This document shows positions 41,916 to 50,158 of a stretch of DNA of 64,000 nt, piece by piece. Numbering within the stretch: the first letter of the stretch is position 1; each line of letters opens with the position of its first letter. The stretch comes from Acidimicrobiales bacterium (GTDB lineage: Bacteria; Actinomycetota; Acidimicrobiia; Acidimicrobiales; MedAcidi-G1): the NCBI GenBank assembly GCA_022452035.1, contig JAKURV010000008.1:18409-82408 (forward strand), given 5' to 3'. The position numbers and the translations under genes were made by a program. The notes beneath the pieces were generated by a model, which saw nothing but the letters and a program-made list of their open reading frames with translations, had not been told where the DNA came from and searched no databases.

Positions 41916-42932
41916 GTGCCCGATCCCGCCCCCGTCCACGAGGACCATGACCCCGGTCCCTACTTCGACGATCTAGCCGTCGGCCAGACCTTGGACCCCG
42001 CACCGGCCGTCACCATCGGCTCCGGCGAGGCCGCCATCTACCAGGCCATCTGTGGCGACCCGCTGGCCACCGCGGTCAACCGGCCTCTGGCCGAGGCGGT
42101 GACCGGCCAGCCCGGCTCCTTGGTCAATCCAGCTCTCGTCCTCCATGTGTCGATCGGACAGAGCACGGTCGCCACCCGGCAGGTCTTTGCCAACCTCTTT
42201 TACCGCGGCGTGGTCCTGCACCAGCCGGTCCGCCACGGCGAGACCCTCCGGACGACCGTCGCGGTTCGGGGCCTCCTCGAGCTGTCACGCCGCGACGACC
42301 GCCCAGCCCGGGGTCTCGCCCTCCTTGGAATCCACACGGTCCGGGTGGACGACGACGCCACGGTGGCCGACTACGAACGGTGCGCCATGCTCCGGTTCCG
42401 GAATCCCGATGCCGCTACCGGCCACCACGACGATCTGGGAGACGTGGAGGCCGAAATCGACCTGGCGGCCTGGGCCGATCGGGTCCCCGTCGGCTGGGAC
42501 GCCAGCCCCCTCGCCGGTGCCTCCGTGCCGGGTTGGAACGTCGGGGCCCGACGAACCGACGGCCTACGCGACACGGTCACCGACGCCATCGCCCTGGCCC
42601 GTCTCACCCTCAACCAGGCACCAGTACATCGCGACCCGGTGCTCGGCCCGGAGGGCCGACGCCTCGTCTACGGCGGCCACACCATCGGCCTGGCCCAGGC
42701 CTCACTGACCCGCATGTTCCCCGATACGGCCACCGTGCTCGGTTGGCAGGCTTGTGACCACCTCGCGCCGGTTTTTGAGAAAGACGTCCTGGGCTGCCAC
42801 CACACATTGCTCGACGAGCAACCGGCAGCGGGGGGACGGCTCCGAGCCATCCGGGTCGAGGTCGACGCCCAGGGGGGCGACGACCCTCCCCGGCCCGTCC
42901 TTGACTGGCGGGTGGTGACCTGGGGCGCCTGA
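41916..42932 (+). CDS. mch: MaoC-like double-hotdog hydratase, mesaconyl-CoA hydratase type
   Basis: 338 residues with two hotdog halves. GPYFDDLAVGQTLDPAPAVTI and GEAAIYQAICGDPLA, then FYRGVVLHQPVRHGETLRTTVAV, then in the second half ALARLTLNQAPVHRD and RRLVYGGHTIGLAQASL. This order and wording resemble 2-methylfumaryl-CoA (mesaconyl-C1-CoA) hydratase of Chloroflexus as I recall it. CAAAGT lies 6 nt before the GTG. Convergent with an Mct-like CoA-transferase, which supports the assignment. A general acyl-CoA hydratase is the alternative. Confidence 0.7.
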   Translation: MPDPAPVHEDHDPGPYFDDLAVGQTLDPAPAVTIGSGEAAIYQAICGDPLATAVNRPLAEAVTGQPGSLVNPALVLHVSIGQSTVATRQVFANLFYRGVVLHQPVRHGETLRTTVAVRGLLELSRRDDRPARGLALLGIHTVRVDDDATVADYERCAMLRFRNPDAATGHHDDLGDVEAEIDLAAWADRVPVGWDASPLAGASVPGWNVGARRTDGLRDTVTDAIALARLTLNQAPVHRDPVLGPEGRRLVYGGHTIGLAQASLTRMFPDTATVLGWQACDHLAPVFEKDVLGCHHTLLDEQPAAGGRLRAIRVEVDAQGGDDPPRPVLDWRVVTWGA

Positions 42933-42951
42933 CCCCACCCACCCCGACCGG

Positions 42952-44166
42952 TCAGCCAGCGACGGCGACCGCCCCTCGGTCGACCAGGCGTGCCACCTCT
43001 GCCGCCGATAGGCCAAGTTCAAGAGTCAGGATCTCCTCGGTGTGCTGCCCCAGGACCGGGGCCACGGCTGCTCCCCGGTCCACGGTGTCCTGCCCGCCGA
43101 AGGCCAGAGGAGAGCCCGGCACCAGGTGGGTGCCCACACGCGGCTGGTCCAACTCAGCGAACAGCGGGTTGGCCGTCGAGCACCGCGGGTCCTCAGCCAG
43201 CATCTGGGTGACCGTGCGGTAAGGCCCCCAGCAGACGCCGTGGGCATCCAGGGCGATGGACGCCTCATTCAGGGTCCGAGCAACGAACCACGGTGCCAGG
43301 ACTTCGCACAGGCGGTCGGTGGCTCGGAATCGGGCCCCCTCGTCGGCGAAGTCCACGCCCAACTCGGCGGCTAGGTCGGCTACCGCCTCCGTGGTCCCGG
43401 TCGCCTCCTGCAGAGCCGTCCACTGCCGGGCCGTGATGGCCACCGCCATGATCCGGCGACCGTCAACGGTGGCGAAGTCCCGGCCGAACGCCCCGTAGAT
43501 GGCGTTGCCCACCCCCTCCCGCTCCCGGCCGTTGACCTGAACTTCGGCCAAGTTGCCTAGTGACCCCACGGCCGCCATGGCCACGTCGGACAGGGCGATG
43601 GTCACGAGTTGGCCCTCGCCGGTTCGCATACGGTGCCGGTCGGCAGACACCAGGCCGAGGGCCGCCATCTGGCCGCACACCAGGTCCCAGGCCGGAACCA
43701 CGTTGTTGACCGGACGGGGGTCGTCCGGGTGACCGGTTAGGTCCGGATAGCCAACGGCGCAGTTGACGGTGTAGTCCAACGCCGTCGTCCCGTCGTGCGA
43801 TCCGGTGATGGCCACCATCACCAGGTCCTCCCGGCGGACCCGTAACTCCTCGTAGGCCATCCAGCCCCGGGCCGGGAAGTTGGTCAGGAAGTTGCCTGCC
43901 CGGGCGACTAGCTCTGCCAGCAGGTCGTTGACCTCCGGGTCGCGCAGGTCCACGGCCAACGAGCGCTTGCCGCGGTTCAGGCCGTTCCAGTACAGGCTCA
44001 CGCCGTCGGCGGTCAGGGGCCAGCGGCCGTGGTCGATCCCGCCCCCCACCTGGTCAAAGCGAATGACGTCGGCTCCCAACTGGGCAAGGGCCATCCCCCC
44101 AGTGGGGGCAGCCACGAACGCCGTACCCTCCACCACCGACAGCCCAGCCAGTGGGGCGGTCACCAT
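42952..44166 (-). CDS. mct: CaiB-type CoA-transferase resembling mesaconyl-CoA C1-C4 transferase
   Basis: 404 residues. VVEGTAFVAAPTGGMALAQL, GADVIRFDQVGGGIDHGRWP, LDYTVNCAVGYPDLTG (probable catalytic Asp131) and VNNVVPAWDLVCGQMAALGL match, almost word for word in memory, the Chloroflexus Mct that moves CoA within mesaconate. GGCGGAGG precedes the ATG. It follows the peroxiredoxin gene by 22 bp on the same strand and may share its transcript. Mcl and Meh, the other enzymes of that route, are not in the window. Confidence 0.78.
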   Translation of the reverse strand: MVTAPLAGLSVVEGTAFVAAPTGGMALAQLGADVIRFDQVGGGIDHGRWPLTADGVSLYWNGLNRGKRSLAVDLRDPEVNDLLAELVARAGNFLTNFPARGWMAYEELRVRREDLVMVAITGSHDGTTALDYTVNCAVGYPDLTGHPDDPRPVNNVVPAWDLVCGQMAALGLVSADRHRMRTGEGQLVTIALSDVAMAAVGSLGNLAEVQVNGREREGVGNAIYGAFGRDFATVDGRRIMAVAITARQWTALQEATGTTEAVADLAAELGVDFADEGARFRATDRLCEVLAPWFVARTLNEASIALDAHGVCWGPYRTVTQMLAEDPRCSTANPLFAELDQPRVGTHLVPGSPLAFGGQDTVDRGAAVAPVLGQHTEEILTLELGLSAAEVARLVDRGAVAVAG

Positions 44167-44188
44167 TGCCTCCGCCTGACCAGAAGAC

Positions 44189-44641
44189 TCAGGACAGGGC
44201 TCGGATGTCGTCCAGGACGACGCCGGCGTGGGCCTCCAGGTCCTCGCCGCGCAGGTCGTAGGTTCGGACGATGGTGCCCTCCGGGTCGATCAGGTAGGTG
44301 GTCCGCCGGGCAAACCCGGTATCCGACGGGTCGGCGTCGTACGCCATGCCCATGGTCCGGTCAGTGTCGGCCAGCAGGCGGTATGGAAACCCCTGGTCGT
44401 CGGCAAAGTGCTTCTGCGCCTCGACGGTGTCGAAGCTGACACCCAGCACCACGGCACCAGCCTCCTCGAACTCCGGGGTTCGGTCACGGAACCCCCCGCC
44501 CTGAACCGTTCAACCGGGGGTGGACGCCATCGGGTACCACCACATGGCCACCCAGTGGCCCCGCAGGGACTCCAAGGTGACCACTGTGCCGTCCTGGTCG
44601 GGCACTGCGAAGTCCGGAGCCGGTGTTCCCGCTTCCAACAT
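44189..44641 (-). CDS. Bcp-type peroxiredoxin, predicted selenoprotein (in-frame TGA at 44510-44512 = Sec44)
   Basis: 150 residues when one TGA is read through. MLEAGTPAPDFAVPDQDG starts the thioredoxin fold. YPMASTPG-U-TVQGGGFRDR aligns with the peroxidatic YPxxxTPGCT motif, so Sec replaces the catalytic cysteine at position 44. GVSFDTVEAQKHFADDQGFP and RTTYLIDPEGTI complete the fold in the same frame. There is no other cysteine, so it is a 1-Sec enzyme relying on an outside reductant, perhaps a thioredoxin. A 7-bp hairpin begins 14 nt after the TGA. A TAGGTT -10 lies upstream. Role: reduction of hydroperoxides. Nonsense mutation is the alternative, weakened by the second example at 1.3 kb. 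Confidence 0.86.
44475..44495 (-). promoter_or_regulatory. Candidate bacterial SECIS hairpin of the peroxiredoxin
   Basis: GGGGTTC pairs perfectly with GAACCCC around the loop CGTGACC, which contains a GU. It begins 14 nt after the TGA and the loop guanine lies about 23 nt after it, within the range described for bacterial SECIS elements. The true stop of the gene, also TGA, has no such hairpin within reach. Confidence 0.62.
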
Positions 44642-44742
44642 GTCCGTGCCCCGATTCGATCGTCCGTCGGAGCGGAACCTAGTCCTGGTCCGGCTCACAC
44701 CGGTGACCGAGGCAGCCGACCGACGCGACGCTCGTCAGGTGG

Positions 44743-46230
44743 TCAGGCCAGCCAGGAGATGGCTTGCACCTCGCTGTAGGCCTCTAGGCCGGCGATCCCG
44801 CGGTCCCGTCCGATCCCCGACTCCTTAAATCCGCCGAACGGGGCGTTGGGATGGGGCACCACGCTGTTCAGGGCTACGTTGCCGGACTCCAGGCGGCGGG
44901 CGATCCGGTAGGCCCGGGCCATGTCGCCGGCGTACACGTAGCTGTACAACCCGTACGCCGAGTCGTTGGCCATGGCAACGGCCTCGTCGTCACCGTCGTG
45001 TGACAGCACCACAACAACCGGCCCGAAGGCCTCCTCACGGACAGCGTGCATGTCCGGCGTGCAGTCGGCCAGCAGCGTGGGGGCCACGAAGTAACCAGGC
45101 AGGTCTGGGCGTTCCCCACCACACACCAGGGTGGCCCCCGCTTCGACCCCTCCCCGGACGAAGGCCTCCACGTTGTCGCGCTGCTGCTCGCTGACCAGTG
45201 GCCCCACCAGGGTGTCGCGCTCAATCGCGTCGCCCACCTTGAGCATGCCAGCCACGTTGGCCAGCGTGGAGACCAGCTCGTCGTAGAGACTGCGATGGCA
45301 GATGACCCGGGTCGGGGCCGTGCAGATCTGGCCGCTATGGAATCCCCACACGCTGGCGATGGCGCCGACTGCCTTCCCGACGTCGGCGTCCTCCGTCATG
45401 ACCAGGGCACCCTTTCCCCCCAGTTCCATCAGCACCCGGGTCATGGACGCCGCCCCGTCGGCCATGATCCGCTTTCCCACGGCCGAGGACCCGGTGAAGC
45501 TGACCATATTGACGTCAGGAGAGGACACCAGGGCTGCTGAGGCGTCGACCCCCGAGGAGGTCAAGACGTTGACCACGCCGGGTGGGAACCCGGCCTCTAC
45601 CACGGCCTCGCCGAGGCGCAGAACACCCAGCGGGTCCTGGGGCGCTGGCTTGATGATGCAGGTGTTGCCCATAGCCAGGGCTGGGGCCAGCTTTCCGGCC
45701 ACGTTGACCAACGGGAAGTTGTACGACGTGATGCAGGCCACCACCCCCGCCGGCTGACGATGGGCCACCGCCCCAACGAGGCCGGCCGGCCCTAGGGCTG
45801 AGGCGGCCTGGGTGACCGGAAGCTCGGCCCGATCCAGGTTCTGCGGAACGGCGTACTGCGAGTAGCGGTCGGCCAGGTTCGGGCCGACCTGCATGGTCTC
45901 GGCCACGTTGATAGTGGAACCCGTCTCAGCCTGTACCAGGGTCGACCAGGTGGGCGCCCGTTCCCGGAGGATGTCGGCCAGACGGTCCAGCAGCGCTCCT
46001 CGTTCGGCCGGCGGGGTGTCCCGCCAGCCCGGGAGGGCGGCCCCGGCGGCGGTGATGGCCGCCTCGGCATCGGCCACCGTGCCGTCCGGAGCGTGGCCCA
46101 CCACCGCTGTGGTGTTGGGATCCACGATCTCGTAGGTCCCGGAGGTCGCCGTCCACTCCCCGCCGATGAGGAGCCGCCATTTCTCCTGCGGGTCGACCGG
46201 CTGGCGGTCGATCGTTGGGGTGTCGCCCAT
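44743..46230 (-). CDS. Aldehyde dehydrogenase, benzaldehyde/semialdehyde type
   Basis: 495 residues. ITSYNFPLVNVAGKLAPALA, NMVSFTGSSAVGKRI, MELGGKGALV with the catalytic Glu and FHSGQICTAPTR with the nucleophilic Cys. The C-terminal FGPVVVVLSHDGDDEAVAMAND and PHPNAPFGGFKESGIGRD are standard. NAD(P)-dependent oxidation of an aldehyde to acid; the specific substrate is unknown. GAGGAGGAGC precedes the ATG and TACCCT lies about 85 nt upstream. Confidence 0.9.
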   Translation of the reverse strand: MGDTPTIDRQPVDPQEKWRLLIGGEWTATSGTYEIVDPNTTAVVGHAPDGTVADAEAAITAAGAALPGWRDTPPAERGALLDRLADILRERAPTWSTLVQAETGSTINVAETMQVGPNLADRYSQYAVPQNLDRAELPVTQAASALGPAGLVGAVAHRQPAGVVACITSYNFPLVNVAGKLAPALAMGNTCIIKPAPQDPLGVLRLGEAVVEAGFPPGVVNVLTSSGVDASAALVSSPDVNMVSFTGSSAVGKRIMADGAASMTRVLMELGGKGALVMTEDADVGKAVGAIASVWGFHSGQICTAPTRVICHRSLYDELVSTLANVAGMLKVGDAIERDTLVGPLVSEQQRDNVEAFVRGGVEAGATLVCGGERPDLPGYFVAPTLLADCTPDMHAVREEAFGPVVVVLSHDGDDEAVAMANDSAYGLYSYVYAGDMARAYRIARRLESGNVALNSVVPHPNAPFGGFKESGIGRDRGIAGLEAYSEVQAISWLA

Positions 46231-46377
46231 GGGCGGTGCTCCTCCTCAGTGGTCGCCGATCCGGGCCGTTTGGGGGCCGGGGACGTGACACGGCGTCAGG
46301 AATCGCCCCTGAGGGTACCGAGGCGCCCCGTTCGGCCCCCCACCGGACCGGTGGCTACCGTCGTAGAGCGGCCAACC

Positions 46378-46497
46378 GTGCCGTCGGGGGAGCCCATGTT
46401 CGACAGGCCGGCACGCCGGGAACAGCTGGTAGACGGCGGTGAGGCCGCTAACCGGCGACCGGGCTGGGCGACACGCCGCAGCATCGACGGTCGCTGA
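46378..46497 (+). CDS. Possible short ORF before the O-methyltransferase
   Basis: A 39-codon GTG frame ending 7 bp before the methyltransferase start. TACCGT lies 16 nt before the GTG. The peptide (VPSGEPMFDRPARREQLVDG...) is Arg-rich and matches nothing known. Could be a chance frame in an untranslated leader or a coupling ORF. Confidence 0.2.
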   Translation: MPSGEPMFDRPARREQLVDGGEAANRRPGWATRRSIDGR

Positions 46498-46504
46498 GGG
46501 TCCA

Positions 46505-47164
46505 GTGGCCGACCACCGTTCCTTCTTCCTGGACGAAGCCCTCTACCGCTACGTACTGGACCACACCTCGCCGGCCGACGAGGTGCAGCACGCCCTGGCC
46601 GAGGCCACGACGGCCCTCGGGCCGCAAGCCCGGATGCAGGTGGCCCGGGACCAGGCTGCCTTTCTCTCCATGTTGACGGCCGCCCTCCGGCCCCATCTGG
46701 CCGTCGAGGTGGGCACATTCACCGGCACCTCCTCGCTGGCCATAGCGCGGGCACTCCCCGACGGCGGCCGTCTCCTGTGCTGCGACGTGTCCAAGGAGTG
46801 GACCGACGTGGCCCGGCACCACTGGGAGGCCGGCGGGGTCGCTGACCGCATCGACCTGGTGATCGCACCGGCTATCGAGACTCTCCGGAGCCTGCCCGCC
46901 AACACCGTGGTGGACCTCGCCTTCATCGACGCCGACAAAACTGGCTACCTCGGCTACTACGAGGAGTTGGTCCCCCGGCTGGCTCCTCACGGGCTGATCG
47001 TCGTGGACAACGTGTTGTGGTCAGGCCGGGTGCTGGACCCTGCGGTGGGAGACGCCGACACGGTCGCCCTGCGGGAGTTCAACGACCGAGTGGTGTCCGA
47101 CGAACGGGTAGACGTGGTGGTCCTGTCGATCGGGGATGGAGTGTCCCTCATCCGGCTCCGGTGA
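46505..47164 (+). CDS. SAM-dependent O-methyltransferase (COMT/catechol type)
   Basis: 219 residues. LAVEVGTFTGTSSLAIARAL is the SAM site, LLCCDVSKEW and VDLAFIDADKTGYLGYYEEL with the metal-binding Asp residues, and LIVVDNVLWSGRVLDP complete the cation-dependent caffeoyl-CoA/catechol O-methyltransferase family. GAGGG precedes the GTG start (VADHRSFFLDEALYRYVLDH). Substrate unknown. Confidence 0.86.
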   Translation: MADHRSFFLDEALYRYVLDHTSPADEVQHALAEATTALGPQARMQVARDQAAFLSMLTAALRPHLAVEVGTFTGTSSLAIARALPDGGRLLCCDVSKEWTDVARHHWEAGGVADRIDLVIAPAIETLRSLPANTVVDLAFIDADKTGYLGYYEELVPRLAPHGLIVVDNVLWSGRVLDPAVGDADTVALREFNDRVVSDERVDVVVLSIGDGVSLIRLR

Positions 47165-47288
47165 ACGCCGGACCGGCTGACTCCGGTGGGAGCGCGGGGA
47201 CGGTCCGGGGATAGCATCGGTACGGTTACCGGTCGGTAGCCCATCGGACCGTCGCTACCCGACGGTCCCCAGCGAGAGGACCACCCCC

Positions 47289-48491
47289 ATGGCCGAAGCC
47301 GTCATCGTCGCCACCAGCCGAACCGCCATCGGACGAGCCGGTAAGGGAAGCCTCGTCGAGGCCCGCCCCGACGACCTGTCCGCCTTTGTCATCAACGACG
47401 TGCTCGGGAAGGTCCCCGAGCTTCCCCGCGACCAAGTCGAGGATGTCATCTGGGGCACCGCCCAGCCGGGCGGCGAGCAGGGCTACAACCTGGGCCGAGT
47501 GGCCGGCCTGCTGGCAGGCCTAGAGGCCCCGGGCACCACCGTGAACCGGTACTGCTCCTCCTCTCTCCAGACCATCCGCATGGCCGCCCACGCAATCCGG
47601 GCCGGCGAGGGCGACGCCTTCGTTTCGGGCGGAGTGGAGTGTGTGAGCCGCTTCCAGTACGGCGTGTCTGACAACGGTCCCCACAACCCCCGGTTCGCCG
47701 ATGCCGAGGGCCGCACAGCCGACCGGTCCGGCGACGAGGCCGGTGATTGGACCGCCCCCGAGGGGCTTCCCGACATCTACATCGCCATGGGCCAAACGGC
47801 AGAGAACGTGGCCCAGCACAAGGGCGTGTCCCGCCAAGCCCAGGACGAGTGGGGCGTCCGATCACAGAACCGGGCTGAGGCCGCACAGGACCGTGGCTTC
47901 TTCGAGCGGGAGATCTCGCCATACACCCTTCCCGATGGCTCGGTGGCCGCCACCGACGACGGCATCCGGGCCGGCACCACCTACGAGAAGGTGTCCCAGC
48001 TGAACCCGGTGTTCCGGCCCGACGGCACGGTGACAGCCGGCAACGCCTGCCCGCTCAATGACGGCGCAGCTGCCGTGGTGGTGATGAGCGAATCCCGGGC
48101 CGAGGAGTTGGGGATCAGGCCCCTGGCCCGCATCATCTCGTCGGGCGTATCAGCCCTGAACCCTGAGATCATGGGCCTCGGGCCCATCCAGGCCATCCGC
48201 CAGGCCCTCAGCCGGGCCGGTATGACCCCAGACGACATCGACCTGTTCGAGATCAACGAAGCTTTCGCCGCTCAGGTTCTGCCGTCGGCCAACGAGGTCG
48301 GGATCGACCTCGACAAGTTGAATGTGAACGGCGGGGCCATCGCCCTCGGCCACCCGTTCGGCATGACCGGCGCCCGCATCATGACCACCCTTCTCAATGG
48401 CCTGGAGGACGCCGACAAGGAGTTCGGCGTGGAGTCCATGTGTGTTGGCGGGGGCCAGGGCATGGCCATGGTGGTCCAGCGGCTGAGCTGA
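47289..48491 (+). CDS. Acetyl-CoA acetyltransferase (thiolase)
   Basis: 400 residues. The nucleophilic Cys is in [19 protein letters not shown], the His in [10 protein letters not shown] and the second Cys in [30 protein letters not shown] supplies the catalytic loop. It either condenses two acetyl-CoA or cleaves a 3-ketoacyl-CoA. It resembles FadA-type degradative thiolases of actinobacteria. GAGAGGACC precedes the ATG, with a TAGCAT box about 75 nt further up. In this context a role in lipid or steroid acyl-chain shortening is likely. Confidence 0.9.
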   Translation: MAEAVIVATSRTAIGRAGKGSLVEARPDDLSAFVINDVLGKVPELPRDQVEDVIWGTAQPGGEQGYNLGRVAGLLAGLEAPGTTVNRYCSSSLQTIRMAAHAIRAGEGDAFVSGGVECVSRFQYGVSDNGPHNPRFADAEGRTADRSGDEAGDWTAPEGLPDIYIAMGQTAENVAQHKGVSRQAQDEWGVRSQNRAEAAQDRGFFEREISPYTLPDGSVAATDDGIRAGTTYEKVSQLNPVFRPDGTVTAGNACPLNDGAAAVVVMSESRAEELGIRPLARIISSGVSALNPEIMGLGPIQAIRQALSRAGMTPDDIDLFEINEAFAAQVLPSANEVGIDLDKLNVNGGAIALGHPFGMTGARIMTTLLNGLEDADKEFGVESMCVGGGQGMAMVVQRLS

Positions 48492-48529
48492 CCGTCCACC
48501 GACCCGCCCCGGCGGATCGGACCCCGGGA

Positions 48530-49561
48530 TTAACCCTGGCCGCCAGAGGCCTCCTGAACCGAAACCTTGCCGGCGCTGATCCACGGCATCATGGCCCGCA
48601 GTTCGGCACCAACCTGCTCGATGCGGTGGGCCTTGCCCTCCTCCTCGAGCCGGTAGAAGTTCTCGCGGCCACCGTGAGCCTCGGCCACCCACTCCTCAGC
48701 GAACCTGCCACTCTGGATCTCCCCCAGGATCTCCTTCATGGTGGCTCGCACCTTGTCGTCTACCACCCGGGGCCCACGGGAAAGGTCGCCGTACTCTGCG
48801 GTGTCTGACACTGAGTAGCGCATACCGCCGATGCCCTGCTCGTACATCAAGTCCACAATGAGTTTCAACTCGTGGAGGCATTCGAAGTAGCAGATCTCCG
48901 GCTGGTACCCGGCGTCCACCAAGGTGTCGAAAGCGCTCCGGACCAGCTCGGTCATGCCTCCGCACAGCACCACCTGCTCACCGAACAAATCGGTTTCGCA
49001 CTCCTCGGTGAACGTGGTCTCGATCACCCCGGCCCGAGCACCTCCCAGGCCGTCGGCGTAGGCCAGTGCCAGGGCCTTGGCGCCCCCGGTCGGATCCTGC
49101 TCCACAGCGATCAGGCAGGGAACGCCGCCACCCTCCTCGTAGGTCCGACGCACCAGGTGCCCGGGGCCCTTGGGGGCAATCATGATCACGTCCACGTCGG
49201 CCGGCGGGTCGATCAGGTCGAACCGGATGTTGAAACCGTGGGCGAAGGCTAGGGCGTCGCCGGCCGACAAGTTCGGAGCGATGTACTCCTCGTAGACGGC
49301 AGCCTGATCGGTGTCGGGTAACAGGATCATGATCACATCGGCCCAGGCCGAGGCATCAGAGAGGGACCGCACCTCCAGGCCGGCCTCGGCTGCCTTAGCC
49401 GCCGACGAGGAGCCGTCGCGTAGGCCGACACACACGTCGATTCCGGACTCCTTCAGGTTAAGGGCGTGCGCGTGGCCCTGGGAGCCGTAACCCAGAATGG
49501 CCACCTTTCGCTCGGCGATCGCCGAACGGTCAACGTCGATCTCGTAGTAAACGTTTGCCAC
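48530..49561 (-). CDS. ilvC: Ketol-acid reductoisomerase
   Basis: 343 residues, short class [20 protein letters not shown] binds [64 protein letters not shown] (metal-binding) and [17 protein letters not shown] follow. Converts acetolactate to dihydroxyisovalerate (and the isoleucine analogue). The GTG ([11 protein letters not shown]) has GGAGAACCCC before it. It follows ilvBN on the same strand with an A/C-rich, repeat-like leader, so it may also be made from the ilvB transcript. Confidence 0.96.
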   Translation of the reverse strand: MANVYYEIDVDRSAIAERKVAILGYGSQGHAHALNLKESGIDVCVGLRDGSSSAAKAAEAGLEVRSLSDASAWADVIMILLPDTDQAAVYEEYIAPNLSAGDALAFAHGFNIRFDLIDPPADVDVIMIAPKGPGHLVRRTYEEGGGVPCLIAVEQDPTGGAKALALAYADGLGGARAGVIETTFTEECETDLFGEQVVLCGGMTELVRSAFDTLVDAGYQPEICYFECLHELKLIVDLMYEQGIGGMRYSVSDTAEYGDLSRGPRVVDDKVRATMKEILGEIQSGRFAEEWVAEAHGGRENFYRLEEEGKAHRIEQVGAELRAMMPWISAGKVSVQEASGGQG

Positions 49562-49645
49562 GGGGTTCTCCTGGCTGTTCTCTGGGTTGTTTCTGGTTGT
49601 TTTCGATGGCCCATGGTCCGGCAAGGCGGACCGGCGGGCTGGTAG

Positions 49646-50158
49646 TCAGTCAGCGACGTCGTCTAGTGACGCCAGGGCCACACGGCCGGTCCGCTGCAGT
49701 TCCACGATCCCGAACGGGCGCATCAGATCCTCGAAGTCGTCCACCCGACCAGGCGGGCCGACTAGAGACAGCATCATGTGGTCGGTTCCGACGCTCAGCA
49801 CCTTGCCCCCGGCCCGGTCCAGGTGCTCCACGATCTCGTCCCGGCGGTCCGGTTCGGCGGTCACCGTGACCAGCATGAGCTCTCGCTCCACGGCGTGCCC
49901 GGGGTGCAACTCGCGAATCTCAACCACGTTCACCAACTTGTCCAACTGCTTGATGACCTGATCCAGCGGGGCTGACTCCAGGTCGACCACCACGGTGATC
50001 CGGCTGAACCGCTCGTCATCGGTGGGCGCCACGGCCAGCGACTCGATGTTGAAGGCCCGTCGGGCAAACAGGGAGGCCACCCGGGCCAGCACGCCGGATC
50101 TGTTCTCCACCTTCACGACCAGCGTGTGGTACCGGTACTCGGGCGCCGGGACGTTCAT
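49646..50158 (-). CDS. ilvN: Acetolactate synthase small regulatory subunit
   Basis: 170 residues with an ACT domain at the N-terminus (YHTLVVKVENRSGVLARVAS, FNIESLAVAPTDDERFSRIT), which binds valine for feedback inhibition, and a C-terminal domain ending GIVELQRTGRVAL. The ATG overlaps the ilvB stop (ATGA), fixing the start. It regulates and activates the large subunit. Confidence 0.95.
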   Translation of the reverse strand: MNVPAPEYRYHTLVVKVENRSGVLARVASLFARRAFNIESLAVAPTDDERFSRITVVVDLESAPLDQVIKQLDKLVNVVEIRELHPGHAVERELMLVTVTAEPDRRDEIVEHLDRAGGKVLSVGTDHMMLSLVGPPGRVDDFEDLMRPFGIVELQRTGRVALASLDDVAD

